Assembly: GCF_031932625.1 (NCBI RefSeq)
Contig: NZ_JAVSCK010000001.1
Span: 620,001 to 684,000 of the forward strand
Direction: 5' to 3'
Source: Hwangdonia seohaensis
GTDB taxonomy: Bacteria > Bacteroidota > Bacteroidia > Flavobacteriales > Flavobacteriaceae
DNA length: 64,000 nucleotides
The position numbers were made by a program, and so were the translations under genes. Positions 41,304 to 49,599 of this stretch are shown piece after piece. The notes beneath the pieces were generated by a model. That model made no database searches and was not told the origin of the DNA. It saw nothing but the letters and a program-made list of their open reading frames with translations. Each line of letters begins with the position of its first letter. The stretch's first letter is position 1.

Positions 41304-43322
41304 TTACACTTGCTTAGCCTCAGCAACCAATAACGCATTTTTATCGTCTAAAGCTTTTGAAATAAACGCATTTATAGCCTCATTTTTTTTCAAGCCGTTT
41401 TTTAACAAAACTCCGAGTGTAATCATGGTAATAATTCGTGTTCCGGATTTTTTAACAGATGTGTTGAACAGCGGTTCTAAATCATCATAAGCCACGTGTT
41501 TTGCCAATTCTATAATTTCTGCTTTGGCCTTTTCCCGTGCATCTTCTGGTAATCTATCGTATTTTTTACCGTACGATTTTATTTGTTCAATCGCCGGACG
41601 GTTATTTTGTTGTTGGGGTTTCGCTTGGTTTTGATTGGTTTTATTTTTAGTCTCGACACTTCGGGATTGCTTCGCCCAAGAATCTCGTAAACCAACCGTT
41701 TTATTGAATACTAATTTTTCTGAAATAGAATCGTCATCAACATTAAAATAACCTAAACGTTGAAACTGAAACCTATCGCCTATTTGAGCTTCTTTCAAAC
41801 TTGGCTCGACAAAAGCTTCAATGATTTTTAATGAATTTGGATTGATAAAATCCATATAGTTTTTATCTTGATGACTATCTGGAGCTTCGTCCATAAACAG
41901 CCTATCGTATTCTCTAACTTCAGCCTTAATCGCATGATTTATAGACACCCAATGCAAGGTGCCCTTTACTTTTTTAGTAGTGTCTTCGGTATAGGTACAA
42001 CGAATTTCAGTAATGTTTCCGCGGGTGTCTTTTACAACACTTTCCGCTTTAATAATATAAGCATTTTTTAGTCGGACTTCGCCACCTAATTTCAGTCTGA
42101 AAAACTTATTCCCAGCCTCTTCTTTAAAATCTTCTTTTTCAATATAGAGTTCACGAGAAAACGGCACTTTTCTAAAACCTGCACTTTCATCTTCTTGATT
42201 GTTTTCGGCTTCCATCCATTCCACTTTGTCTTCCGGATAGTTGGTAATTACAAGCTTAACAGGGTTTAAAACCGCCATAACCCGAGGCGCTGTTTTGTTT
42301 AAATCTTCGCGAATACAAAACTCTAAAAGCGACACATCAATCACATTGTCGCGTTTTGCCACACCAACGGTTTCAACAAATTTTCTAATAGCATTTGGGG
42401 TATATCCGCGACGGCGCAAGCCAGAGATGGTAGGCATTCTCGGATCGTCCCAACCGCTTACAACACCATCTTCAACCAATTGAAGCAACTTGCGTTTGCT
42501 CATTATGGTATAACTTAAATTTAAACGGGCAAACTCACGTTGCTTGGGCAACAATGGGTATTTGTTTTTGCTGTAAGCGTACACTTCGTGTTTAAACCAA
42601 TTATAAAGCTCTCTATGAGGCTTAAATTCAAGCGAGCATAAAGAGTGTGATATTTGTTCAATATAATCGCTTTCGCCATGCGTCCAGTCGTACATCGGGT
42701 AAATACACCAATCATTTCCTGTTCTGTGATGGTGCTTCTTTAAAATACGGTACATAATCGGGTCGCGCATGAGCATATTGGTGTGCTGCATATCAATTTT
42801 AGCGCGTAAAATGTGTGACCCAGCTTCAAATTCGCCATTTTTCATGCGTTCAAAAAGGTCTAAATTTTCGGCAACAGTTCTATTTCTATAAGGGCCATCC
42901 ACTCCTGGTTGGGTTGGCGTGCCTTTTTGTTCGGCCATGGCTTCACTAGATTGCGAATCTACATAGGCCTTTCCGTCTTTAATAAGCAAAACGGCCCAAT
43001 CGTAAAGTTGTTGAAAATAATCTGAAGAATACAGCTCGTTAGCCCAAGTATACCCTAACCACTCAATATCACGCTTTATAGCATCAACATACTCTTGCTC
43101 TTCTTTTGCGGGATTGGTATCATCAAAACGAAGGTTTACCGGCGCATTGTATTTTTCGCCCAAACCAAAACTTATTCCAATTGCTTTAGTATGCCCAATA
43201 TGCAAATAACCATTGGGTTCGGGTGGAAAGCGGAAGCGCAAATCGTTTTTCGACATGCCGTTAGCTAAATCTTCTTCTATGATTTGCTCTAAAAAGTTAA
43301 GTGATTTTTTTTCTTCAGACAT
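41304..43322 (-). CDS. glnS: glutamine--tRNA ligase with a C-terminal extension
   Basis: Class I synthetase charging tRNA-Gln; 672 residues, against about 554 in E. coli. HIGH is intact at 41-44 in PPEPNGYLHIGHTKAI; YDWTHGESDYIEQISHS and the KMSKS-type TIMSKRKL follow. The canonical enzyme ends at TVGLRDSWAK (about 542-551). Beyond it is a Gln/Asn/Lys-rich linker and a 90-residue helical domain, perhaps tRNA-binding. Part of the linker (QSRSVET) is encoded by a sequence that matches a short intergenic repeat. Divergent from folB, with back-to-back promoter boxes. Confidence 0.97.
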   Translation of the reverse strand: MSEEKKSLNFLEQIIEEDLANGMSKNDLRFRFPPEPNGYLHIGHTKAIGISFGLGEKYNAPVNLRFDDTNPAKEEQEYVDAIKRDIEWLGYTWANELYSSDYFQQLYDWAVLLIKDGKAYVDSQSSEAMAEQKGTPTQPGVDGPYRNRTVAENLDLFERMKNGEFEAGSHILRAKIDMQHTNMLMRDPIMYRILKKHHHRTGNDWCIYPMYDWTHGESDYIEQISHSLCSLEFKPHRELYNWFKHEVYAYSKNKYPLLPKQREFARLNLSYTIMSKRKLLQLVEDGVVSGWDDPRMPTISGLRRRGYTPNAIRKFVETVGVAKRDNVIDVSLLEFCIREDLNKTAPRVMAVLNPVKLVITNYPEDKVEWMEAENNQEDESAGFRKVPFSRELYIEKEDFKEEAGNKFFRLKLGGEVRLKNAYIIKAESVVKDTRGNITEIRCTYTEDTTKKVKGTLHWVSINHAIKAEVREYDRLFMDEAPDSHQDKNYMDFINPNSLKIIEAFVEPSLKEAQIGDRFQFQRLGYFNVDDDSISEKLVFNKTVGLRDSWAKQSRSVETKNKTNQNQAKPQQQNNRPAIEQIKSYGKKYDRLPEDAREKAKAEIIELAKHVAYDDLEPLFNTSVKKSGTRIITMITLGVLLKNGLKKNEAINAFISKALDDKNALLVAEAKQV
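41651..41666. repeat. TCCCGA-AGTG-TCGRGA repeat inside glnS
   Basis: On the minus strand TCCCGAAGTGTCGAGA differs by one base from the palindrome TCCCGAAGTGTCGGGA in the rnr leader (48561-48576). It encodes part of the GlnRS linker. Confidence 0.5.
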
Positions 43323-43383
43323 AAAAATTTACAACGCTATGTATTAGCTTTTAAAAACTAATGATATTAAACAAATTATTGTG

Positions 43384-43391
43384 CAAAATTA
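43384..43391 (-). promoter_or_regulatory. -7 box (TAATTTTG) for glnS
   Basis: TAATTTTG on the minus strand, 61 bases before the glnS ATG. It lies two bases from the matching box of folB on the other strand. Confidence 0.6.
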
Positions 43392-43393
43392 GG

Positions 43394-43401
43394 TAATTTT
43401 G
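43394..43401 (+). promoter_or_regulatory. -7 box (TAATTTTG) for folB
   Basis: TAATTTTG ends ten bases before the folB ATG. Together with the glnS box it forms CAAAATTA-GG-TAATTTTG. Confidence 0.6.
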
Positions 43402-43411
43402 ACGACTTAAA

Positions 43412-43792
<381 letters not shown>

Positions 43793-43812
43793 TGTAAAAA
43801 GTTTATTTTTTT

Positions 43813-43820
43813 TACATTTG
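43813..43820 (+). promoter_or_regulatory. -7 box (TACATTTG) for tRNA-Cys
   Basis: TACATTTG ends 11 bases before the tRNA 5' end, a fitting distance for a short precursor. Confidence 0.55.
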
Positions 43821-43831
43821 CAAACGATTAA

Positions 43832-43902
43832 GGCGTCGTGGCCGAGTGGCTAGGCAGAGGTCTGCAAAACCTTCTACAGCGGTTCGAATCCGCTCGACGC
43901 CT
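43832..43902 (+). tRNA. tRNA-Cys (anticodon GCA)
   Basis: Cloverleaf of 71 nt. The acceptor GGCGTCG (43832-43838) pairs with CGACGCC (43895-43901); the D arm contains GGCCGAGTGGCTAGGC; the anticodon stem GAGGT/ACCTT holds loop CTGCAAA with GCA at 43864-43866; the T arm is GCGGTTCGAATCCGC. CCA is not encoded. A decayed copy of its 3' half lies about 110 bases downstream. Confidence 0.97.
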
Positions 43903-43907
43903 CTAAA

Positions 43908-43936
43908 AACCTTCAAGGAAACTTGGAGGTTTTTTT
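43908..43936 (+). terminator. intrinsic terminator of tRNA-Cys
   Basis: AACCTTCAAG (43908-43917) and CTTGGAGGTT (43922-43931) form a 10-bp stem with a GAAA loop, followed by a run of T. Confidence 0.92.
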
Positions 43937-43972
43937 ATTTTAAATTTTTAGAAAAAATTATATTAAAGTAGC

Positions 43973-44029
43973 GCAAAACCTTCTAATGAATATATTTGAA
44001 TCCGCTCGACGCCTCTAAGAGCCTTCAAG
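43973..44029 (+). pseudogene. decayed duplicate of the tRNA-Cys 3' half and terminator start
   Basis: GCAAAACCTTCTA (43973-43985) repeats 43864-43876, and the 20-base GAATCCGCTCGACGCCTCTA (43998-44017) repeats 43886-43905 exactly. CCTTCAAG follows in both copies. The part between, which would be the T stem 5' side, has diverged, and the 5' half of the tRNA is absent. It cannot fold as a tRNA. Confidence 0.85.
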
Positions 44030-44186
44030 CACTACCTTTGAAGTTATTTTAGATTATTAATTTTTTGAGAATGACTCCCGGAATTTCGGGACAATGGAAA
44101 CTCCTAGGCATAGCCTTGAGGAATTCATTTCGATTGAACTTAAGGGTTTTTGAATGTTTGTAAACTGTTGAATTACGCTGTAAATT

Positions 44187-44294
44187 GCGTTAGGGATAGC
44201 AGTGGAAAGCCCACAGCGACGCAGGTAGCGAGGACTTGCAGCGAATAGCCCGACCACATGCCCTGAGCGCAGTCGAAGGGTTGTGGTAACGCCC
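44187..44294. repeat. dispersed element with terminal GCGTTA/TAACGC, copy B (108 nt)
   Basis: Begins GCGTTAGGGAT and ends GGTAACGCCC. It contains ACCAC ... GTGGT (44253-44257 with 44283-44287) around CCC...GGG and GCGCAGTCGAAGGG, like copy A at 25018-25193. The stem differs from copy A by a paired change. The rest of the 536-base gap between folB and the LysE-like gene holds the tRNA, its duplicate, and a small palindrome TCCCG/CGGGA at 44076-44091; a 79-codon frame across the element is not called. Confidence 0.8.
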
Positions 44295-44328
44295 AAAAAA
44301 TAATACCGTACTAATACAAGATTTTTAC

Positions 44329-45024
44329 TTATTCTGAAAGCCTATCTTTTATAGGGTTGATTTGTTCCAATCGTTCTTTTATCATTTCCTTTTCATTTGG
44401 AAAAAAACCTTGAACCAATAGCAAAATACCAAACCCGAGAATAACCAATGCTATTATTTTTTTAGATTTAAAAATGAGCCTGGGCGTTAGCCTGTTTCTC
44501 AGTTTTTTTGCAATAGCTATTTTAACCAAATCCACTAAAAAATAAACGATTAATATAGTTGATAAAAAAGTGATAACCCCAGTTTTGGTTTCGGTTAATG
44601 AGTTTGCCAATACAATAAAAGCGATCCAGCCCAACAACACGCCAATATTGATAAAGTTGAGTAAAAACCCTTTAAGGAATAATTTACCGTAACCTTTTTT
44701 TATTTGAATTTTATGGTATTCCCTTACTATTTCCCGAAAAGACTTTGAGGTTTTTACAAATGAAATGATACCATAAGTAACCAGTAAAACACCACCAAAA
44801 ATTAAAAACCCAGGGTCGTCTTTTACTTTTTCCAACAGCCTATTTGTACTGTAAAACGCAACGAGAATAAATAAAACATCGGCAAACATAACGCCGCAAT
44901 CAAAAATCAATGCACTTTTAAAACCTTTTGTTGCACTAGTTTCCAAAAGCACAAAAAATACAGGACCTATGGTAAAGGCAAGTATAATACCAAATGGAAC
45001 TGCTGTTAAAATATCATCAAACAT
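44329..45024 (-). CDS. LysE family transporter-like membrane protein
   Basis: Polytopic membrane protein of 231 residues with about six hydrophobic segments. It begins FGIILAFTIGPVFFVLLETSATKGFKSAL, the usual LysE/RhtB start where the GP pair and following helix are conserved. FADVLFIL and the FLKGFLLNFINIGVLLGW segment also fit. LysE proteins export amino acids, but the substrate here is unknown. It lies downstream of a terminator for the head-GIN gene and is probably transcribed alone. Confidence 0.83.
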   Translation of the reverse strand: MFDDILTAVPFGIILAFTIGPVFFVLLETSATKGFKSALIFDCGVMFADVLFILVAFYSTNRLLEKVKDDPGFLIFGGVLLVTYGIISFVKTSKSFREIVREYHKIQIKKGYGKLFLKGFLLNFINIGVLLGWIAFIVLANSLTETKTGVITFLSTILIVYFLVDLVKIAIAKKLRNRLTPRLIFKSKKIIALVILGFGILLLVQGFFPNEKEMIKERLEQINPIKDRLSE

Positions 45025-45098
45025 AATTGAGAGAAGCTTTACACAAAGTAAAGAAATATTTTATGATTATTTAATAGCTTTGCTCACTATTTAAAAGA

Positions 45099-45122
45099 AA
45101 ACCCACTGTAAACAGTGGGTTT
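45099..45122 (-). terminator. intrinsic terminator after the head-GIN gene
   Basis: AAACCCACTG and CAGTGGGTTT form a perfect 10-bp stem with a TAAA loop; T-rich sequence follows on the minus strand. Confidence 0.88.
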
Positions 45123-45144
45123 AAAATTTATAATGTATTGTATT

Positions 45145-45825
45145 TTAATTCATTCGCTTTACACGACCACCAAATACTCGACTTTCATTTACATATTCCG
45201 GATCGCCATAAATAAAGACGTCGCCTCCAGCCCGTATTTTAATCTCTGCTAATTTGGATGCATTTATATAAGCTTTACCTGCTGCTCTAATGGCAACTTC
45301 GGTGTTTTTCGTTTTTAAGGATTCGCCTTTATAAACACCACCGGTTAATAGCGATATTTTTTGATTTTCCGATTTTCCATCCGTGGTAATTACGCCGCCT
45401 GTAACCGATTTAATATTAGCATAATTTACATTTAATTTAACGTCTATTTTGCCACCTTCTTGGGCTTTTAAATTTATCTCGAATTGTTTTATTTTATCAT
45501 TGGAGTGCACCAGTGCGCCTTCGTTAACATCTATAACGTCAACATTGGTGTAGTATAATTTTACCGTTGTGTTATTGCCATCAAAAATTTCTTCTAAATT
45601 CATTTTAATCTTTAGCTTTCCGTTTTTGTTATTAACCAAAACGCTACTTCTGTTTTTTCCTGAAATAACCACTTTGTTTTCATTAGCCTTAATGAGCTCT
45701 ACTTCAATTAAATCGTAGACTTTAAGTTCTGAAAATTCACCAATTGATTTTTCTATGGGTTTTTGGGCCATTGAAAGTGTTGAAATACAAATAGCGAGAA
45801 TTGTTACTATACGTTTCATAAACAT
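45145..45825 (-). CDS. head-GIN domain (DUF2807) secreted protein
   Basis: Protein of 227 residues from the ATG at 45823-45825 (another at 45817-45819; an in-frame TTG further up is less likely). It has a signal peptide (to about STLSMAQ), then FSELKVYDLIEVELIKANENKVVISG, the start of the head-GIN/DUF2807 domain. A right-handed beta-repeat with regularly spaced Gly/Asn/Ile pairs follows. Function unknown; probably periplasmic or surface-exposed. It is a single-gene unit. Confidence 0.83.
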   Translation of the reverse strand: MFMKRIVTILAICISTLSMAQKPIEKSIGEFSELKVYDLIEVELIKANENKVVISGKNRSSVLVNNKNGKLKIKMNLEEIFDGNNTTVKLYYTNVDVIDVNEGALVHSNDKIKQFEINLKAQEGGKIDVKLNVNYANIKSVTGGVITTDGKSENQKISLLTGGVYKGESLKTKNTEVAIRAAGKAYINASKLAEIKIRAGGDVFIYGDPEYVNESRVFGGRVKRMN

Positions 45826-45951
45826 TTTTATTAATTGTTTTTTTATTAAACGTAAAATTATCAATAATTATTCCGTTGTTACTTTATTTATGAAAATTTT
45901 ATAATGAACTCATCTTGACTTTTTAGGAAATAGAAAAAGATGAGTAGAAAA

Positions 45952-46251
45952 TTAAACAGCCTTAACAGCGGTTCCTGTAATGGAAACAAATATTAAGCCC
46001 GATGTTGGTGAAGTTTCAACATCTACCCTAATGCCCACTACAGCATTGGCTTTTAGTTTAATGGCGTTATCTCTAAGTTTTTGAAAGGCGTCTTCTTTAA
46101 CATCATTGATTTTTACTTCGTAAGATTGGTAATATTTTTCCATTTTAAATGAAAACGTTGCTTTTGGCATATTTACACTAATTCCTGTTACAATACCTAA
46201 ATAATCTTGAATGCTATGCCCTTCAATGGTGTTTGTTGTTGTTAGTATCAT
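45952..46251 (-). CDS. YbjQ/UPF0145 family protein
   Basis: Small protein of 99 residues with the family layout: ILTTTNTIEGHSIQDYLGIVTG at the start, an internal LRDNAIKLKANAVVGIRVDVETSP, and a final beta strand. The family (YbjQ, heavy-metal-binding-like) forms pentameric rings; its physiological role is not settled. This copy has no cysteine-rich metal motif. Lone gene downstream of rnr by about 80 bases on the same strand order. Confidence 0.85.
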   Translation of the reverse strand: MILTTTNTIEGHSIQDYLGIVTGISVNMPKATFSFKMEKYYQSYEVKINDVKEDAFQKLRDNAIKLKANAVVGIRVDVETSPTSGLIFVSITGTAVKAV

Positions 46252-46331
46252 GGGTTGTATTTTATATTAGTATAATTCATTGTGCTTTTTAAAAAAGCTT
46301 ATATCCGAACTTAAACTATAGCTAAATTAAA

Positions 46332-48530
46332 TTAATTTTCATGTTTTCCGATAAGATTAAAATCGAGGTGTTTTTTGACCAAATCGGTGTTTTTAACTTT
46401 TACAACAACTTCATCTCCCAGCTGATACATGGTTTTGGTATTTCTGCCAACCATGGCGTATTGGTCTTGATCGAAGGCGTAATGATCGTCTTTCATATCG
46501 CGAACACTTACCATGCCTTCGCATTTATTTGAAATAATTTCTACGTAAATTCCCCAATCGGTTACCCCTGAAATTACGCCTACAAATGCTTCATCTTTAT
46601 GGTCTTCCATAAACTTAATTTGCATGTATTTTATAGAATCGCGTTCAGCTTTAGTGGCCAAATTTTCCATGTTGCTGGAATGGTTGCATTTATCTTCGTA
46701 AATAGCTTCGTTAGCCGATTTTCCGCCATCTAAATAGTGTTGTAACAAGCGATGCGACATCACATCGGGATACCTTCGAATGGGCGATGTAAAATGACTG
46801 TAATAATCGAAAGCCAATCCGTAATGCCCAATATTATTCGTGGTATATTCGGCTTTGCTCATGCTTCGAATGGTAAGCGTATCAACTAAATTTTGTTCTT
46901 TTTTCCCATTGACTTCCTTTAATAAATTATTAAGTGATGCCGATGTTGTTTTACGGTCTTTAAAATTAAGTTTATACCCAAATTTAGAAACAATACTTTG
47001 TAAATTAGATAATTTGCTATCGTCCGGTTTGTCGTGCACACGATATACAAAAGTCTTTTTTGGTGATTGTTTACCTATAAACTCAGCTACTTTTTTATTG
47101 GCCAATAACATGAATTCTTCAATCATTTTATTAGCATCTTTACTGGTTTTAAAGAACACCCCTATTGGATTTGCTTCTTCGTCCAAATCAAATTTTACTT
47201 CTACTTTATCAAACGAAATGGCTCCAGAACTCATACGTTTACGACGCATTTTTTTAGCTAATTCGTCCATTTTTAATATAGCATCTGCAATGGCTTGATC
47301 TGTTTTATAAGTTTTTCCTGTTAATGAAACTTCTGCGGGAATCGTGTTGGTTTTAGATTCAATTACAGCCTGTGCTTCTTCGTAAGCAAAACGGGCATCG
47401 CTATAGGTTACTGTTCTGCCAAACCATTGGTTTTTAACATCGCAGGCATCATTCATTTGAAACACTGCAGAAAAGGTATACTTTTCTTCGTGCGGACGTA
47501 ACGAACAGGCATTATTCGATAATACTTCTGGTAACATAGGTACCACTCTATCGACTAAATAAACCGAGGTGGCGCGCTCGTAAGCTTCATCATCTAAAAT
47601 AGTACCTTCTTGCACATAATGTGATACATCGGCGATATGAATACCTATTTCGTACAAACCGTTTTCCAACATTTTAAATGATAGGGCATCATCAAAATCT
47701 TTAGCGTCTTTAGGGTCGATAGTAAAGGTTAAATCCTGACGCATATCGCGTCGTTTTGCTATTTCTTCTTGAGTAATTGACGTGTCTATTTTATTAGCAA
47801 AATCTTCAACTTCCTGGGGAAAATCGTGTGGTAATCCATATTCTGCAAGTATGGCATGTATCTCGGTATTATGATCTCCCGGTTTGCCCAAAACCTGAAT
47901 GACCTTTCCGTAAGGAGAATCGGCTTTTTCCGGCCAATCTTCAAGTTTTACCAATACTTTATCGCCATTTTCAGCTTTATTGATTTTATCAATAGGCACA
48001 AAAATGTCTTTGTACATTTTATTGCTATCCGCCACTACAAAGGCAAAGTTCTTTTTCTCTTGAATTTGAATAACGCCAACATATTCGCTTTTTTCGCGTT
48101 TGATGATATTTGTTATTTCGCCTTCTAGATTTCCGCGCTTACGTCGTTTATAAACATAAAATTCTACTTCATCGCCGTTTAGGGCTTTATTGATATTGTT
48201 TGATGCAATAAACACATCATCATCAAAATCTTCGGAAATTATATAACCATTTCCTTTTGCGGCCAAATCTAATTTACCTATGTGATATTCGGTATTTACA
48301 ATGGCTTTATACTTACCGCGCTCAACCTCTTCAATTTCCTGTTTTCCTTGTAAATCGCGTAATTTTTTTATAATTTGATTTCTGCTGCTCGCATCGTTTA
48401 CACCAAGTTTTGCAGCAATTTGTTTGTAGTTGAATGATTGGTTTCTATCTTTTTTTAAAATACTTAGAATGGTATTTGTTAAGTTGGAAATGCCTTTATT
48501 TTTGGATTTCCCTTTTTTCTTTCTTGTCAT
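46332..48530 (-). CDS. rnr: ribonuclease R
   Basis: 3'-5' exoribonuclease of 732 residues that degrades structured RNA. An N-terminal winged-helix/cold-shock part is followed by the RNB catalytic domain, with DPKDAKDFDDALS (the metal-binding aspartates) and HIADVSHYV, and then HFTSPIRRYPDVMSHRLL. A C-terminal S1 domain contains GVISGVTDWGIYVEI. The start ATG is at 48528-48530, after a leader of about 100 bases with a small hairpin. It is divergent from rpiB across a 634-base gap. Confidence 0.96.
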   Translation of the reverse strand: MTRKKKGKSKNKGISNLTNTILSILKKDRNQSFNYKQIAAKLGVNDASSRNQIIKKLRDLQGKQEIEEVERGKYKAIVNTEYHIGKLDLAAKGNGYIISEDFDDDVFIASNNINKALNGDEVEFYVYKRRKRGNLEGEITNIIKREKSEYVGVIQIQEKKNFAFVVADSNKMYKDIFVPIDKINKAENGDKVLVKLEDWPEKADSPYGKVIQVLGKPGDHNTEIHAILAEYGLPHDFPQEVEDFANKIDTSITQEEIAKRRDMRQDLTFTIDPKDAKDFDDALSFKMLENGLYEIGIHIADVSHYVQEGTILDDEAYERATSVYLVDRVVPMLPEVLSNNACSLRPHEEKYTFSAVFQMNDACDVKNQWFGRTVTYSDARFAYEEAQAVIESKTNTIPAEVSLTGKTYKTDQAIADAILKMDELAKKMRRKRMSSGAISFDKVEVKFDLDEEANPIGVFFKTSKDANKMIEEFMLLANKKVAEFIGKQSPKKTFVYRVHDKPDDSKLSNLQSIVSKFGYKLNFKDRKTTSASLNNLLKEVNGKKEQNLVDTLTIRSMSKAEYTTNNIGHYGLAFDYYSHFTSPIRRYPDVMSHRLLQHYLDGGKSANEAIYEDKCNHSSNMENLATKAERDSIKYMQIKFMEDHKDEAFVGVISGVTDWGIYVEIISNKCEGMVSVRDMKDDHYAFDQDQYAMVGRNTKTMYQLGDEVVVKVKNTDLVKKHLDFNLIGKHEN

Positions 48531-48560
48531 TTAATTTTTTGTAATCATTTTAATTTCCAA

Positions 48561-48576
48561 TCCCGAAGTGTCGGGA
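48561..48576. repeat. palindrome TCCCGA-AGTG-TCGGGA in the rnr leader
   Basis: Perfect 6-bp stem with a four-base loop, about 15 bases before the rnr start. Nearly identical to a sequence inside glnS (41651-41666). No T-run follows, so not a terminator. Confidence 0.6.
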
Positions 48577-48633
48577 GAAAATTTTGTTATTAAATAGCTT
48601 TGTTTTTAGGAGAAGATCGCTATTTGTTTTGTG

Positions 48634-48641
48634 CAAAGTTA
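48634..48641 (-). promoter_or_regulatory. -7 box (TAACTTTG) for rnr
   Basis: TAACTTTG on the minus strand, about 104 bases before the rnr ATG. Confidence 0.5.
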
Positions 48642-49110
48642 GGGTTTTAATATTAAATAGCATTTTTTTAATGTTAAGCTTAGGTAAATTCAACTTATCC
48701 ACATTATATATTATATAATAATTTTTCTTTTAAAATTTAAAAAAATAAATGATGGTTATTATAGTGTGTTAATAGCGGTATAACTTTTTTACGTTTTATT
48801 TTGATGGTATTACAATAGCATTCTATTAATAGTTTATTAACATACTATTTGTCCTTAAAACTTTAATATTTAGCTGATTTAAATTTTATATGCACAGTTG
48901 TTAACAACCAAAATTAACAGTGTTTTACTCATAACTTTTTAAAATTTCATGTTTATAGGTACCATTTTTTAATCTCATAACATTGCTAAAAAAAGTGACT
49001 TAAATTTTTGGTGGATTGACATGGGTTTTTGCTTGTAAAATTAATTGGATATACCATGTTTTTCTTTTAAAAAATAATGAACACTTATTAACAAGTAATG
49101 AATATAGTAA

Positions 49111-49138
49111 TTGACAATGTTAATTATTATTACCTTTG
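49111..49138 (+). promoter_or_regulatory. promoter TTG-N17-TACCTTTG for rpiB
   Basis: TTG at 49111-49113 and TACCTTTG at 49131-49138 with a 17-base spacer match the Bacteroidota consensus at both elements. Transcription would begin about 20 bases before the rpiB ATG. Confidence 0.75.
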
Positions 49139-49164
49139 TGTTATTACAAACTAATATATAAAAA

Positions 49165-49599
49165 ATGACAATTGCTATAGGAAACGATCACGCGGGGACC
49201 GATTATAAATTCGCTATAAAAAAACATTTAGAAACCAAAGGTTATACTGTTATTAATTTTGGGACCGATGCTAGCGATAGCGTAGATTATCCAGATTTTG
49301 TACATCCGGTTGCCGAAGCTGTTGAAACTAACAAATCCACATTCGGAATACTAATTTGCGGTAGCGCCAACGGTGTTGCGATGACAGCTAACAAACACCA
49401 AAAAATTCGCGCTGGTTTATGTTGGAATAAAGAAATAGCAACGTTAACCAGACAGCATAATAACGCTAATGTTTTGTGTATTCCTGCACGATTTACTGCT
49501 ATACATCAAGCTGTTGAGATGGTTGATACGTTTTTAAATACCGAGTTTGAAGGTGGTAGACATCAAAATAGGGTAGATAAAATTCCATTATCGTGTTAA
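49165..49599 (+). CDS. rpiB: ribose-5-phosphate isomerase B
   Basis: Pentose-phosphate enzyme of 144 residues interconverting ribulose-5- and ribose-5-phosphate. It begins TIAIGNDHAGTDYK, with the active-site DHAG motif. FGILICGSANGVAMTANK contains the catalytic cysteine, and RQHNNANVLCIPAR the conserved HNxANV. Length is normal. Its stop codon is directly followed by the ATG of the CDF transporter gene, so the two form an operon from the promoter at 49111. Confidence 0.97.
   Translation: MTIAIGNDHAGTDYKFAIKKHLETKGYTVINFGTDASDSVDYPDFVHPVAEAVETNKSTFGILICGSANGVAMTANKHQKIRAGLCWNKEIATLTRQHNNANVLCIPARFTAIHQAVEMVDTFLNTEFEGGRHQNRVDKIPLSC

Larger units (their letters stand above)
48531..49164. other. 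long AT-rich intergenic region, candidate replication origin
   Basis: 634 bases without a gene between divergent rnr and rpiB. It contains a perfect DnaA box TTATCCACA (48695-48703), a near-match ATATGCACA (48888-48896), and TTATTAACA twice (48834-48842 and 49085-49093). Long AT-only runs occur, as at 48703-48750. The two gene promoters lie at its ends (48634-48641 and 49111-49138), leaving about 470 bases unexplained. Against an origin: only one perfect box, no dnaA next to it, and no lasting change of gene strand at this point. Confidence 0.35.

Noticed and set aside
44057..44296. 79-codon minus-strand frame after tRNA-Cys
   Set aside because: It spans the second copy of the same element and has no family resemblance; the nucleotide structure explains the region better.
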